In this document: positions 52,266-60,817 of the stretch, piece by piece | Numbering within the stretch: position 1 is the first letter of the stretch | Layout of the letters: the number at the start of each line of letters is the position of its first letter | Notes under the pieces: model-generated | Databases searched by the model: none | The model's input: the letters and a program-made list of their open reading frames with translations, nothing else | What the model was told of the DNA's origin: nothing | Translations under genes and position numbers: made by a program | Source of the DNA: Thermosporothrix hazakensis | GTDB taxonomy: Bacteria; Chloroflexota; Ktedonobacteria; Ktedonobacterales; Ktedonobacteraceae | Direction: 5' to 3' | Length of the DNA stretch: 64,000 bases | Assembly: GCF_003253565.1 (NCBI RefSeq) | Contig: NZ_QKUF01000026.1 | Location: 18,081 to 82,080 of the forward strand

Positions 52266-55200
52266 GCCTGCCCTCCTTTCCAGGCTTCCTGGAGCTCTTC
52301 AACACTCAGGTTGATCAATTCTTTCTCGCCATTGACAATCACAAAGCGATCATCCTGCGTCACTCTGCCCAGATAGGTCAGATTCGCAGCGCCTCGCATC
52401 TGCAGTTCAAAGGCACCAACCTGCTCGGGAGTCACCTCAACCAGGAAACGAGTCTGAGATTCACTGAAGAGACGCACCAGATCGAGCGCAGCGGGCGTCA
52501 CTTCTCGTAGGGTTGGCTCAAGGCGCTCCTCGTCCTTCGCTCTGACATTCAGCATACCAACCTGAGCGACATCGAGGCGCACGCCAAGCATACTCGCAAG
52601 TGACATCTCAGCCGCCGCAACAGCCAGACCACCTTCGGAGAGATCATGACAGGCACGAACCAGTCCCCTACGAATGGCCTCTCCAAGTGCTTTCATAGCC
52701 ACAAAGGCAGTGGGAATCTCGACCTGTGGCACCTCGGTTTGTGGCAAGACATTATGCAGCGAACCCGGATCAACAACCTCACTCAGATGTGAGCCAGCCA
52801 GTTCATTGCGCGTGCGTCCAACCAGATAGAGCAGGTTTCCAGGCGTCTTGAGCGCCATATCTACCGTCTTTGCCGCATCCTCAATGACACTGACCGCCGA
52901 GATCACCAGCGTGGGGATCACTGGCAGGCGTTTGCCATCGGCACGGTACTCGTTATTCAGGCTATCTTTTCCAGAGATAAAGGGCACTTTGAACCCGACA
53001 GCGGCATCATAACAGCCCTTCACCGCACGGACCAGCGTGCCAAGCTGCTCGGGGTCAGTCGGATTGCCCCAACAGAAATTATCAAGAATGGCAGTTCGCG
53101 TGATATCGCCGCCAACAGCCGTAATATTGCGCAGTGCCTCATCCACCGCATTGACAGCCATATGGTAGGGATCTACCGTGCCATGCAGCGGATTCACACC
53201 ATTTGAGAGTACAACCCCGGCCCGCGTTTCTTCACCCAGAACCGGCTGAAGAGGCTGAAGCACGGCGGCATCACCCGGGCCATTGCCAGCGCGTCCAACC
53301 AGCGGCTTGCGAATGGTCGCCCCCTGAACCTCGTGATCGTATCGGCGCACAACATCTTCTTTTGAAGCGATCGAGGGATGACGCAATAGCGCCAGCAAAG
53401 CGGGGCCATAGGAGCTACCAAGCGCATTCGCAGATGCAACAGAAGTCGTCGACGCCGTGTCGGGCCGCTTGCGCGTCCAGGTCGCCTCTAAGGTGCGCAG
53501 CGGGCAACCATCATGCAGAAATTCCATCGAGATATCTGCGACAACCTGCCCCTGATAGGTCACAGTCAGTCGCTTGTCGCGAGTAAACTCACCAATCACG
53601 CTGACCTCAACCTCTTCGATCTCACAGATATCTAGTAGCGCTTGCAGTTTCGCGGGAGGAACCGCCAGTACCATGCGCTCCTGCGCTTCAGAAAGCCAGA
53701 TTTCCCAGGGCGCAAGTCCCTGATACTTCAACGGCGCATGGGCCAGCTCAACACGGGCGCCGGTCTTTGCCGCCATTTCACCCACCGCAGACGAGAAGCC
53801 ACCCGCACCACAGTCGGTAATCGCGTTGTACAGGCGACGGTCACGCGCCTGGATCACCGCTTCCGTGACCTTCTTCTCGGTCATCGGCGCACCAATCTGA
53901 ACAGCGCTACCTGCCTGCGTATTCAGCTCATGACTCATCTCGCCAGAAGAGAAGGTCGCACCATGAATACCATCGCGTCCCGTTCGCCCCCCCAGTACAA
54001 CAATCAGATCGCCGGGTTGAGGCGCGTTGGGATGACTTCCGTGAGGTAACACACCCAGACAGCCGCAGAAGACCAACGGATTATAGATATAGCCCTTGTG
54101 ATACAGGATGGCTCCGTTCACGGTCGGAATGCCCATCTTGTTTCCATAGTCGCGAACGCCGTTGACAACGCCACTGGCGATACGACGCGGAGAAAGGACG
54201 CCCTGCGGCAACTCTTCGACAGGTGTATCAGGCGGACCAAAGCAGAGAATATCGGTGCAGGCAATCGGCTGAGCCGAGACGCCCAATACGTCACGAATGA
54301 CGCCACCAACACCGGTATTCGCGCCGCCAAACGGTTCAATTGCCGAGGGATGATTATGTGTTTCGACCTTAAACGCCAGATCATGGCTTCCGGTAAAGCG
54401 AATAATCCCGGCGTTGTCGCTGAAGGCCGAAACAAGATAAGGATGCTGCACCTCTTTGGTTGCACGCATGATATAGCTCTTCAGCAGGCCATGAATGGTT
54501 TCTTGTGCCTGCGTTTGCCCCTGCTCGTCCTGTTCGCGATACTCAATCGTCGCCTTGAAGGTCTTATGCGAACAATGCTCCGACCACGTTTGTGCGATTG
54601 TTTCAAGCTCAACATCGGTCGGCTCGCGTCCAAGCTCACGGTAATGGGCCTGAATCGTGCGCATCTCCTCAAGGTTCAGGGCAAGCAAACCGGAACGACT
54701 GAGCTCGATCAGCTCATTGTCATTCATCCCGGAAATGAAAACAGTCGTCACATGCACCTTCCGCTCGCTTGCATCCGCTTGCGCGACAGTGGTTGGCTGG
54801 ACGACTGGTTGACCTTCGTTGCCTCCGCTTGCACGGTCCCCTGCACAATGGATCTCATAGGTTTGAATAACCGGATTAAAGAGCAGGGATTGCGCGATAA
54901 AACGAACATCCTCCTCGCTTAAGCGCTGATCAAGCAAGAACCGCAGACCGGTCTCAACGTGCTCAAGCCCCTGAATTCCCAGCATCTTCGCGCCTTCGAT
55001 CACGCTTTCGGCCAGAGTATCAGTGACCCCTGGATGGTAGAAAACATCCACCGTATGCACGTCAGCAGCATATCCTACCGGTCGAGCCTCCTGTACAACG
55101 GGATCAACAAGCAACTGTTGCTTCAATTGCTCAAGATCCGTGTCACTCAGGGAACCGGAAAGGTGATAAAGCTGAGCGGTACGGATAAAAAGAGGGGTGT

Positions 55201-55324
55201 CAACAATCGTAGCGAGTGAAGGAAGAGAATGAATCGGTAATTGCAATATATCCTGGACAAGCTGCCGAGCATACCCATCGTATGAATCGGAAGTTGCCCG
55301 TACCTCTATTTGATATAATGTCAC
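52262..55324 (-). CDS. purL: FGAM synthase with PurS-like N-terminus
   Basis: About 1020 residues. Two PurS-like units occupy ~1-160; the second (VDVFYHPGVTDTLAESVIEGAKMLG ... FNPVIQTYEI in pieces) is clearest. From ~230 a PurL body follows: TWSEHCSHKTF, KVETHNHPSAIEPFGGA and the late ACHDLSEGGLAVA. Stand-alone PurL is about 740 residues with a separate PurS dimer, so here PurS is fused and duplicated. GTG 55324 is chosen, with AGGA 9 bases upstream; the longer frame lacks support. First gene of the operon; the glutaminase is the next gene. Confidence 0.92.
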   Translation of the reverse strand: MTLYQIEVRATSDSYDGYARQLVQDILQLPIHSLPSLATIVDTPLFIRTAQLYHLSGSLSDTDLEQLKQQLLVDPVVQEARPVGYAADVHTVDVFYHPGVTDTLAESVIEGAKMLGIQGLEHVETGLRFLLDQRLSEEDVRFIAQSLLFNPVIQTYEIHCAGDRASGGNEGQPVVQPTTVAQADASERKVHVTTVFISGMNDNELIELSRSGLLALNLEEMRTIQAHYRELGREPTDVELETIAQTWSEHCSHKTFKATIEYREQDEQGQTQAQETIHGLLKSYIMRATKEVQHPYLVSAFSDNAGIIRFTGSHDLAFKVETHNHPSAIEPFGGANTGVGGVIRDVLGVSAQPIACTDILCFGPPDTPVEELPQGVLSPRRIASGVVNGVRDYGNKMGIPTVNGAILYHKGYIYNPLVFCGCLGVLPHGSHPNAPQPGDLIVVLGGRTGRDGIHGATFSSGEMSHELNTQAGSAVQIGAPMTEKKVTEAVIQARDRRLYNAITDCGAGGFSSAVGEMAAKTGARVELAHAPLKYQGLAPWEIWLSEAQERMVLAVPPAKLQALLDICEIEEVEVSVIGEFTRDKRLTVTYQGQVVADISMEFLHDGCPLRTLEATWTRKRPDTASTTSVASANALGSSYGPALLALLRHPSIASKEDVVRRYDHEVQGATIRKPLVGRAGNGPGDAAVLQPLQPVLGEETRAGVVLSNGVNPLHGTVDPYHMAVNAVDEALRNITAVGGDITRTAILDNFCWGNPTDPEQLGTLVRAVKGCYDAAVGFKVPFISGKDSLNNEYRADGKRLPVIPTLVISAVSVIEDAAKTVDMALKTPGNLLYLVGRTRNELAGSHLSEVVDPGSLHNVLPQTEVPQVEIPTAFVAMKALGEAIRRGLVRACHDLSEGGLAVAAAEMSLASMLGVRLDVAQVGMLNVRAKDEERLEPTLREVTPAALDLVRLFSESQTRFLVEVTPEQVGAFELQMRGAANLTYLGRVTQDDRFVIVNGEKELINLSVEELQEAWKGGQA

Positions 55325-55418
55325 TTTTCTTAATCCTGGCTGGCTCTGGAAAAAAGGTCCTGTCAGAATGTTGTCCCACCAGACCAGTTTACAACACCTC
55401 ATCCGATGGGACATGTTC

Positions 55419-55448
55419 ATTGTAGCACTAAGTTTACACGGTGCGCAA
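55419..55448 (-). promoter_or_regulatory. Possible promoter of the purine operon
   Basis: On the minus strand TTGCGC (55443-55448) and TACAAT (55419-55424) are 18 bases apart, about 95 bases before the purL start. No purine riboswitch is recognised in the leader. Confidence 0.4.
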
Positions 55449-55455
55449 ATTACCA

Positions 55456-55490
55456 TGAGCAATAAGTGTGTGCCTGACACTTATTGCTCA
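55456..55490. repeat. REP-like palindrome
   Basis: TGAGCAATAAGTGT pairs perfectly over 14 bases with ACACTTATTGCTCA around GTGCCTG. The core, with TGCCTGACAC, recalls REP sequences linked to RAYT transposases. It lies between the amidase stop and the purine promoter and may also act as terminator. Confidence 0.55.
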
Positions 55491-55532
55491 TCTGGCAATG
55501 CATCCTGTTCTCAGAGTGCGCGTGCAACGTAT

Positions 55533-56429
55533 TTATTCCTGGTGCGAAAGGCGTTGAAGCAGCGCCGAGAACACGTTGGCCGATTGCGCTTTCCCATACG
55601 GTGAGGAGAGATGGAGCAGGTACACGCTGCCACTGCCCGGAGGCCAGTCAAGCTGGTGGCGCGGATCATAGGCGACGATGCCCCGTTCAAACCGCTGAAC
55701 AGCCGTTCCCTGCCTGGGGTAGAGTTCCCCGGTACGAGGGAGCCCCAGATAGGTCAGGCCATTGAAGCCATTTCCACCAAAGGAACGATAAAACTTGAGA
55801 ATGGCCCCATAGATAGTCAGGCCGTTTTTCTTACAGCGCCAACGATCAGGGCCCGCGTCTTCAAAGTAGTTTGCGACCTCCGGATGTGAGAGACTGATCA
55901 TATCTCCCTCCTCTAAAAAACGAAAGAGATCGTCCCAGGGATAGGGCCCGGGACAACGGCTTCGATTCACCGGATCAAGCGAAAAGTGGCCGGTAATGCC
56001 GCCGTCACCATCAGCCTTCCGCATTGGGATGCCATGACGCTGGCAGATGTGCAGAATGAGACGAAAGCTTGCATCACGCTGCGCATCCGTCAGCTCGTCC
56101 GAATTATCGGTGCTCGGCTTGACATGCTCAATGGAGATCGTGACATTATTAGGATTGACGTCTGTCGGCCACCAGGGATCATGGCCCGCGGTCAGACCGC
56201 CGTTGGCCCACGCCCCGTCCTTTTCGCTGACACACTGTACAATGGTTCCATCCTGACCCACCACATAATGGGAGCTTACCTGACTATCCTCACGCTGGAA
56301 GTAATAGCCGACTTCCTGTGCTGTATGAAAGCCCGCAGTACCATGAAGTACGATCCATTTTGGAGAGTGACCGTCCCGATTCGGGAAGTAATTGGGGGAA
56401 GGTATCCAGACCACACCATCCTCATCCAT
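55533..56429 (-). CDS. N-acetylmuramoyl-L-alanine amidase (Amidase_2)
   Basis: A 298-residue peptidoglycan amidase. Zinc ligands are His29 (VLHGT), His148 (TGHFS) and Cys159 (SRCPG). Residues ~180-270 resemble LGFP-like wall-binding repeats (YLGLPRTGE, QRFERG). No signal peptide is seen, so release may need a holin, lysis, or non-classical export. AAGGAG lies 7 bases before the ATG. A prophage origin is possible, but no phage genes are near. Confidence 0.85.
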   Translation of the reverse strand: MDEDGVVWIPSPNYFPNRDGHSPKWIVLHGTAGFHTAQEVGYYFQREDSQVSSHYVVGQDGTIVQCVSEKDGAWANGGLTAGHDPWWPTDVNPNNVTISIEHVKPSTDNSDELTDAQRDASFRLILHICQRHGIPMRKADGDGGITGHFSLDPVNRSRCPGPYPWDDLFRFLEEGDMISLSHPEVANYFEDAGPDRWRCKKNGLTIYGAILKFYRSFGGNGFNGLTYLGLPRTGELYPRQGTAVQRFERGIVAYDPRHQLDWPPGSGSVYLLHLSSPYGKAQSANVFSALLQRLSHQE

Positions 56430-56616
56430 ACATACACTCCTTCGATCCTATTGACTCAACTATTCGACGAGTAGAGGGATGTGAGTCAATTGCACTAAAA
56501 AGTATACCTAAAAATTGTCAGCTTGTGAAGGGATTTTGTCACAAAAAATCCGTGAAATGGAAATTTTCGGGAGGCACAGCATTTCAGCATATGCCTCCAT
56601 ATATCAGAGGAAAAGA

Positions 56617-57627
56617 TTAGATGATGCCCTCCAGTTCTCCCTTTGGATCGCGCAGCATCAGTTCAGCAACCGCCTGATGAGGGTCCTGATTGTCAAACAG
56701 GACATGACTGAGTTGTTCGGTAATAGGTAACTCCACGTGATAGCGCTTTGCAAGCTGAAGCGCCGCCTTCGTCGTAGTGACGCCTTCCGCGACAGAATGA
56801 GTAGATTGCAGAATATCAGCAAGGCGCTCTCCCGCAGCGAGCCGCCGCCCGAGCTGCTGATTGCGGCTCAAAGGGCTGGCGCAGGTTGCGATCAGATCAC
56901 CGATCCCGGCCAGACCAGAAAACGTCAGGGGATTGGCTCCAGCAGCGATCCCCAGACGCGCGATTTCGGCCAGCCCACGTGTGATAAAGGTTGCCTTCGC
57001 GTTCTCGCCATACCCCAGACCATCGTTCATCCCTGCACCAATCGCAATGATATTTTTCAATGCGCCCCCAAGCTCAACACCGACCACATCATCCGAGGAA
57101 TAAACCCGAAAATAAGCTGTCGACAGCAGATCACGGCAGGTAATCGCAACAGCGGGCTCGACCGCAGCGACAACAGCGGCTGTCGGTTTCTCCTGCGCCA
57201 CCTCCTGGGAGAGATTGGGGCCGCTGAGGGCCGCAAGCCGTTGGGCCGCGTCCGGAATCTCCTCCGCTACCACCTCTGTCATACGCTTCAATGTGCCTAT
57301 TTCAATTCCTTTACTGGCGCTCAGGAGGAGCGTCTGCGCCTCAAGATAGGGCTTGAGCAGGCGCAGATTTTCACGCATGCGCTGTGAGGGAGTGACCAGG
57401 AGCACGAGATCTTTCTGAGAGACTGCCTCAGCGATATTGGACGTTACTTGAAGTGTGTCGGGGAAAGGAAAACCGGGCAGGAAAAGTGTATTCTCTCGTC
57501 TCTGCTGCATCACGCTTGCCCGCTCGGGCCGATGCTCCCAGAGGGTCGTAGCAAGCCCTTTCTTCGCCAGAAGACGCGCCAGCGTTGTTCCCCAGGCACC
57601 GCAACCGATCACACCGATAGCTACCAT
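56617..57627 (-). CDS. gpsA: Glycerol-3-phosphate dehydrogenase [NAD(P)+]
   Basis: Makes sn-glycerol 3-phosphate from DHAP for phospholipids. 336 residues; the Rossmann loop GVIGCGAWGTTLA is at 5-17, with LSGPNLSQEV and GVELGGALKNIIAIGAGM containing the catalytic Lys. ATG 57627 follows CAGGAG; upstream in-frame residues lack support. Confidence 0.96.
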   Translation of the reverse strand: MVAIGVIGCGAWGTTLARLLAKKGLATTLWEHRPERASVMQQRRENTLFLPGFPFPDTLQVTSNIAEAVSQKDLVLLVTPSQRMRENLRLLKPYLEAQTLLLSASKGIEIGTLKRMTEVVAEEIPDAAQRLAALSGPNLSQEVAQEKPTAAVVAAVEPAVAITCRDLLSTAYFRVYSSDDVVGVELGGALKNIIAIGAGMNDGLGYGENAKATFITRGLAEIARLGIAAGANPLTFSGLAGIGDLIATCASPLSRNQQLGRRLAAGERLADILQSTHSVAEGVTTTKAALQLAKRYHVELPITEQLSHVLFDNQDPHQAVAELMLRDPKGELEGII

Positions 57628-57758
57628 GAAATGTTCTCCTGACAATTCAGAATAATGCTTTTGCAAGAAGGACAATGTTTTTCTGGTTCATTGTAGCATA
57701 GCAGAAAAGCGAGGAATAGCCGTCAAAGAGGAAGACAGGTAATAGGAGAAAGGAAGGC

Positions 57759-57781
57759 AACCGGGAGGCTACCTCCCGGTT
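57759..57781 (-). terminator. Terminator of the second H-NOX gene
   Basis: AACCGGGAGG (57759-57768) pairs perfectly with CCTCCCGGTT (57772-57781) around three bases, 9 bases past the stop at 57791. The T tract is broken. Confidence 0.7.
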
Positions 57782-57790
57782 CCTGATATG

Positions 57791-58654
57791 CTAGCGGAGA
57801 TGCGGAGCCGCAGGCACGCGCCAGTAGCGCCGACGGTCAAGCGGCTCATTGGAATTGAGCCCGGTGCTGGCAACCAGACCCGCCGCCTGTAGCTGCTGTA
57901 GTGCGATCAATAACGCGCTCGGGCGCAGGGTAGACGCCTGAAGCAGCTCATGTTGTCCCCGTCGCATGATTGCAAGCAGGTCATACAACATCAAGGCCTG
58001 CTGTGGATCCTCTGGGAGCACCTGCAACACCATTTCCGCCAGTTCTCGCTGTCGCTTCCGTTTACGGTTTGCTTCAGGATCCTGGAGACCCGATCTTTTG
58101 CCGGGAAAGAAGCGAACCTTCAACACACATGCCTCGGCTCCCTGCTTCATACATGCCAATTCTTCAATCTGAACCGTCTCCCCATAGCGTTCAGCCGCTC
58201 CCTCGATTGCTCCATAGAGCAGCGAACACAAGGTACGGCCATTTTGATAGATCAAGAAAAAGGCTAAGGGATCATCAGGAGCCTTTTCGTAGCGGAAAAG
58301 CGGCGGCGTTACCATTTCCGATGCGCGATGCATCTGCGCATGAGCCTCGCCCATTTTCAACAGCAGATCACGCCCGCTGGTCACAGAATCCAGCAGATAA
58401 GCACAACGATGGTTGGTGGTAATATTGGTGATAAAATAACGCCCATATTCCCGTAATAGCTGATCGACTGACACCCCTTGCGCCTGAGAAGCCAGCATGA
58501 CGCCCCGTACGACCTCTTCATCGAGGTAAATGTGTTCAATCAAGGGCTGGTTATCCTGTGGTTGACCCATACTATCGCGATACCATGACAGAAACTGCTC
58601 GCCATAGCGCTCGCGTAAGTATTTTTCCCACGTGTAGACAACTAATCCATGCAT
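57791..58654 (-). CDS. H-NOX-type protein with added C-terminal domain, paralogue 2
   Basis: Same length (287) and layout as the protein at 15625. MHGLVVYTWEKYL start, REYGRYFI at 68-75, proximal His105 in EAHAQM, TPPLF at 116-120. The propionate motif reads Tyr136-x-Asn138-x-Arg140, so Ser is replaced by Asn, which may change heme environment or ligand choice. CMKQGAEAC closes the domain. The basic hinge RKRKRQR (~198-203) and a helical C-terminus ending QAAGLVAS...RRYWRVPA suggest a winged helix. It follows the PNPOx-like gene on the same strand. Confidence 0.78.
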   Translation of the reverse strand: MHGLVVYTWEKYLRERYGEQFLSWYRDSMGQPQDNQPLIEHIYLDEEVVRGVMLASQAQGVSVDQLLREYGRYFITNITTNHRCAYLLDSVTSGRDLLLKMGEAHAQMHRASEMVTPPLFRYEKAPDDPLAFFLIYQNGRTLCSLLYGAIEGAAERYGETVQIEELACMKQGAEACVLKVRFFPGKRSGLQDPEANRKRKRQRELAEMVLQVLPEDPQQALMLYDLLAIMRRGQHELLQASTLRPSALLIALQQLQAAGLVASTGLNSNEPLDRRRYWRVPAAPHLR

Positions 58655-58786
58655 ATACTATTTTCCTTGCTTCCATTCCTTCTTTTTATCAATCTCTCGA
58701 TAAAACCGCCAGAGAAGCCGTTACTACAACCTTTCAACCGTACGTTCGCTCTCGACGGCAAAAGAGCCCTGTCACCTCACCAAAGC

Positions 58787-59839
58787 TCAACTGTCGTATG
58801 TATGAGACGAAACGAAGTACGAAGGGGCGGTTGTGTTTGTATTCGCGCTGGTAAACACCAGATGCTGCTTTTTCCGATCCTGATTAAACCGGAGCTCTTT
58901 CTGAATCTCGACATCAGTCACGGTCAGGGCAACAATCCGTTCAGCAGCAGGGAAGTGGTGCAAACGATCAGGCGGAACATCCGCACGATCAAACACCTGC
59001 GCCTGCCCGACAATACAAACAGCCATCTGAGAGACATAATCCGGTACAAGTAGTGCCGCTTTTCCCGTTTCGAGAATATTCCCTATAGCCTCAAAAGCTC
59101 CATTCCCTCGATAGTCAGGAAGTAAAATGGTCCCGCGTGGACTTGCCTGATTCGGCGGCAACGTCACAAGAAAACCTTTTGAGCCCCCACGGTGATTGAG
59201 CGCGTATTGTCTCTGCTCATCGACGGAACAGAGAAAACAAATATGACGCTGCGCCAGATAGGCACGTACCAGAGGAGAGAGGTACGTATCACCCGCTCGT
59301 TTCACTGCTTCTGCCAGTGCGGCTTCACCGGTTGAGATCTCGGCGGAAGCAGTCAGACCGGCAACCGAACTGCGTACATAGCGAGAACAATGAAAAAAGG
59401 CTTGAGTTACATGCAGCAAAAGCCAGAAGGAATCGCTTTCCTCACCAAGCATCACCTCGGCCTCTCCCTGAACGCACAACCGCTCGCGAGTGGCGTGCTG
59501 CACAAAGCAATAGCTGAGCTTGACGGGTTGACCTGCTAACAGTTGATGAAGAATACCATACAATAGGTGTGCCGAGCGGTAGCGCTCGTGCATAAAAGGG
59601 ATTTTCAGGACACAGGTATGAGCATCAGGGGTGAGAATGAAACCTCTATTCCCCGCAATAATCATACTACGCGGCTCCCATTGCATGCCGGGGCCAGAGA
59701 CAACGCAGAATGATTGCCGTGAAATAAATGCTCGGGCCTCATCGCTGAGATAAGGCGTTTTCTTTCGATCGAAATCGGCTCCTGAATCCTGCGTCCCCCA
59801 ACGTGCCCGGGCCTCCATTTGCCCTTTAGAAACATGCAT
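58787..59839 (-). CDS. PNPOx-like flavin-binding family protein
   Basis: A 350-residue soluble protein resembling the pyridoxamine-5'-phosphate-oxidase-like FMN split barrel in its C-terminal half: ALNHRGGSKGFLVTLPP, then LPDYRGNGAFEAIGNILETG and ALLVPDY. The N-terminal half has a second barrel-like pattern with FHCSRYVRSS. Relatives bind FMN, F420 or heme, so a redox link to the heme sensor downstream (132 bases away) is possible. GCAAGGAGG lies upstream of the ATG. Confidence 0.7.
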   Translation of the reverse strand: MHVSKGQMEARARWGTQDSGADFDRKKTPYLSDEARAFISRQSFCVVSGPGMQWEPRSMIIAGNRGFILTPDAHTCVLKIPFMHERYRSAHLLYGILHQLLAGQPVKLSYCFVQHATRERLCVQGEAEVMLGEESDSFWLLLHVTQAFFHCSRYVRSSVAGLTASAEISTGEAALAEAVKRAGDTYLSPLVRAYLAQRHICFLCSVDEQRQYALNHRGGSKGFLVTLPPNQASPRGTILLPDYRGNGAFEAIGNILETGKAALLVPDYVSQMAVCIVGQAQVFDRADVPPDRLHHFPAAERIVALTVTDVEIQKELRFNQDRKKQHLVFTSANTNTTAPSYFVSSHTYDS

Positions 59840-60209
59840 GAAACCTGCCTCCTTGCGATATTAAAGTCAGAGCACAGCTACTGAGAATGGTGGAGAACCA
59901 ATTGTAGCAGAAAAGACGAGGCACCCTTTTGCGAAAATGTTTCTCGCTTCCCCGTGTAGCTGCCTCTCGCAGCTCCCACATCGGGATATGTTCATACAAT
60001 CACTTTGTGTGTTCCAGTGTATTCCTTCCGACCTGTAGATATAACTATACACATCCTTACTACGAAACAGCAAGCTTTCTCGTATCGAAAGGGTACAGCT
60101 TACCTATTTTTCCCCCATCATTGTCGTGAAAAAGGTGCCAGAAAGGAAAGCATCGCACCTTTTCGGGGAGATGAAACACGACAATGATAGAGGAAAGCTC
60201 TTTTACACG
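59840..60209. other. Intergenic region between hpt and the PNPOx-like gene
   Basis: About 370 bases with no supported gene. It contains the hpt terminator (60129-60163) and, at the other end, the binding site and probable promoter of the PNPOx-like gene. Confidence 0.5.
60129..60163 (-). terminator. Terminator of hpt (tilS-hpt)
   Basis: On the minus strand AAAAGGTGC pairs with GCACCTTTTT around a 16-base loop, ending in a T run, 47 bases past the hpt stop. Confidence 0.75.
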
Positions 60210-60794
60210 TTATCGCTTCTCGGCTGGACTGCTATGCTCTTTCTCTGGCTCTTCGGTTCCGCCATAGACGGAGGGTTTCAGGATCCCGATATAGGGAAGG
60301 TTGCGATAGTACTGTGCGTAATCCAGCCCATAGCCAACAACAAACTTATCTGGTATCGAGAAGCCGAGATAGTCAACAGGAACTGTCTTGGCCCGGGGCC
60401 GCTCCTTATCGAGCAGTGCACAGATACGCAGGCTCAGCGGATTGCGGCGTTTCAGCATGTCCACAAGGTATGCCAGCGTTAAACCGCTATCGATGATATC
60501 TTCGATAATCAGGACATGTTTATTATCAATGGGCCCTTCGAGATCTTTGACAATACGCACAATGCCGCTGGACTGGGTGCTATTGCCATAACTCGAAATA
60601 GCCATATAATCGATCTCCAGAGGCAGCTCAATCGCGCGGGCCAGATCGGCAATGAAGGGGACTGCCCCTTTCAGGGTACCAAGTAACAGGACGTTTTTGC
60701 CGCGGTAATCCTCGGTAATTTGCCGCCCCAACTCCTGAATCCGCTCCTGGATTTGCTTTTCAGTGAATAAAACTTCTGCGATATCTTCGTGCAT
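60210..60794 (-). CDS. hpt: Hypoxanthine phosphoribosyltransferase
   Basis: Purine salvage: hypoxanthine or guanine plus PRPP gives IMP or GMP. 194 residues; the PRPP loop VLIIEDIIDSGLTL is at 94-107, and LLGTLKGAVPFIADL lies near the N-terminus. It follows tilS by 23 bases, the classical tilS-hpt pair; ftsH, often next, is absent here. Confidence 0.96.
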   Translation of the reverse strand: MHEDIAEVLFTEKQIQERIQELGRQITEDYRGKNVLLLGTLKGAVPFIADLARAIELPLEIDYMAISSYGNSTQSSGIVRIVKDLEGPIDNKHVLIIEDIIDSGLTLAYLVDMLKRRNPLSLRICALLDKERPRAKTVPVDYLGFSIPDKFVVGYGLDYAQYYRNLPYIGILKPSVYGGTEEPEKEHSSPAEKR

Positions 60795-60817
60795 GAAAAC
60801 CTCTCTTCCGGCATTCT

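Noticed and set aside
55325..55455. Purine riboswitch upstream of purL
   Set aside because: No purine aptamer core or conserved loop sequences are visible in the leader.
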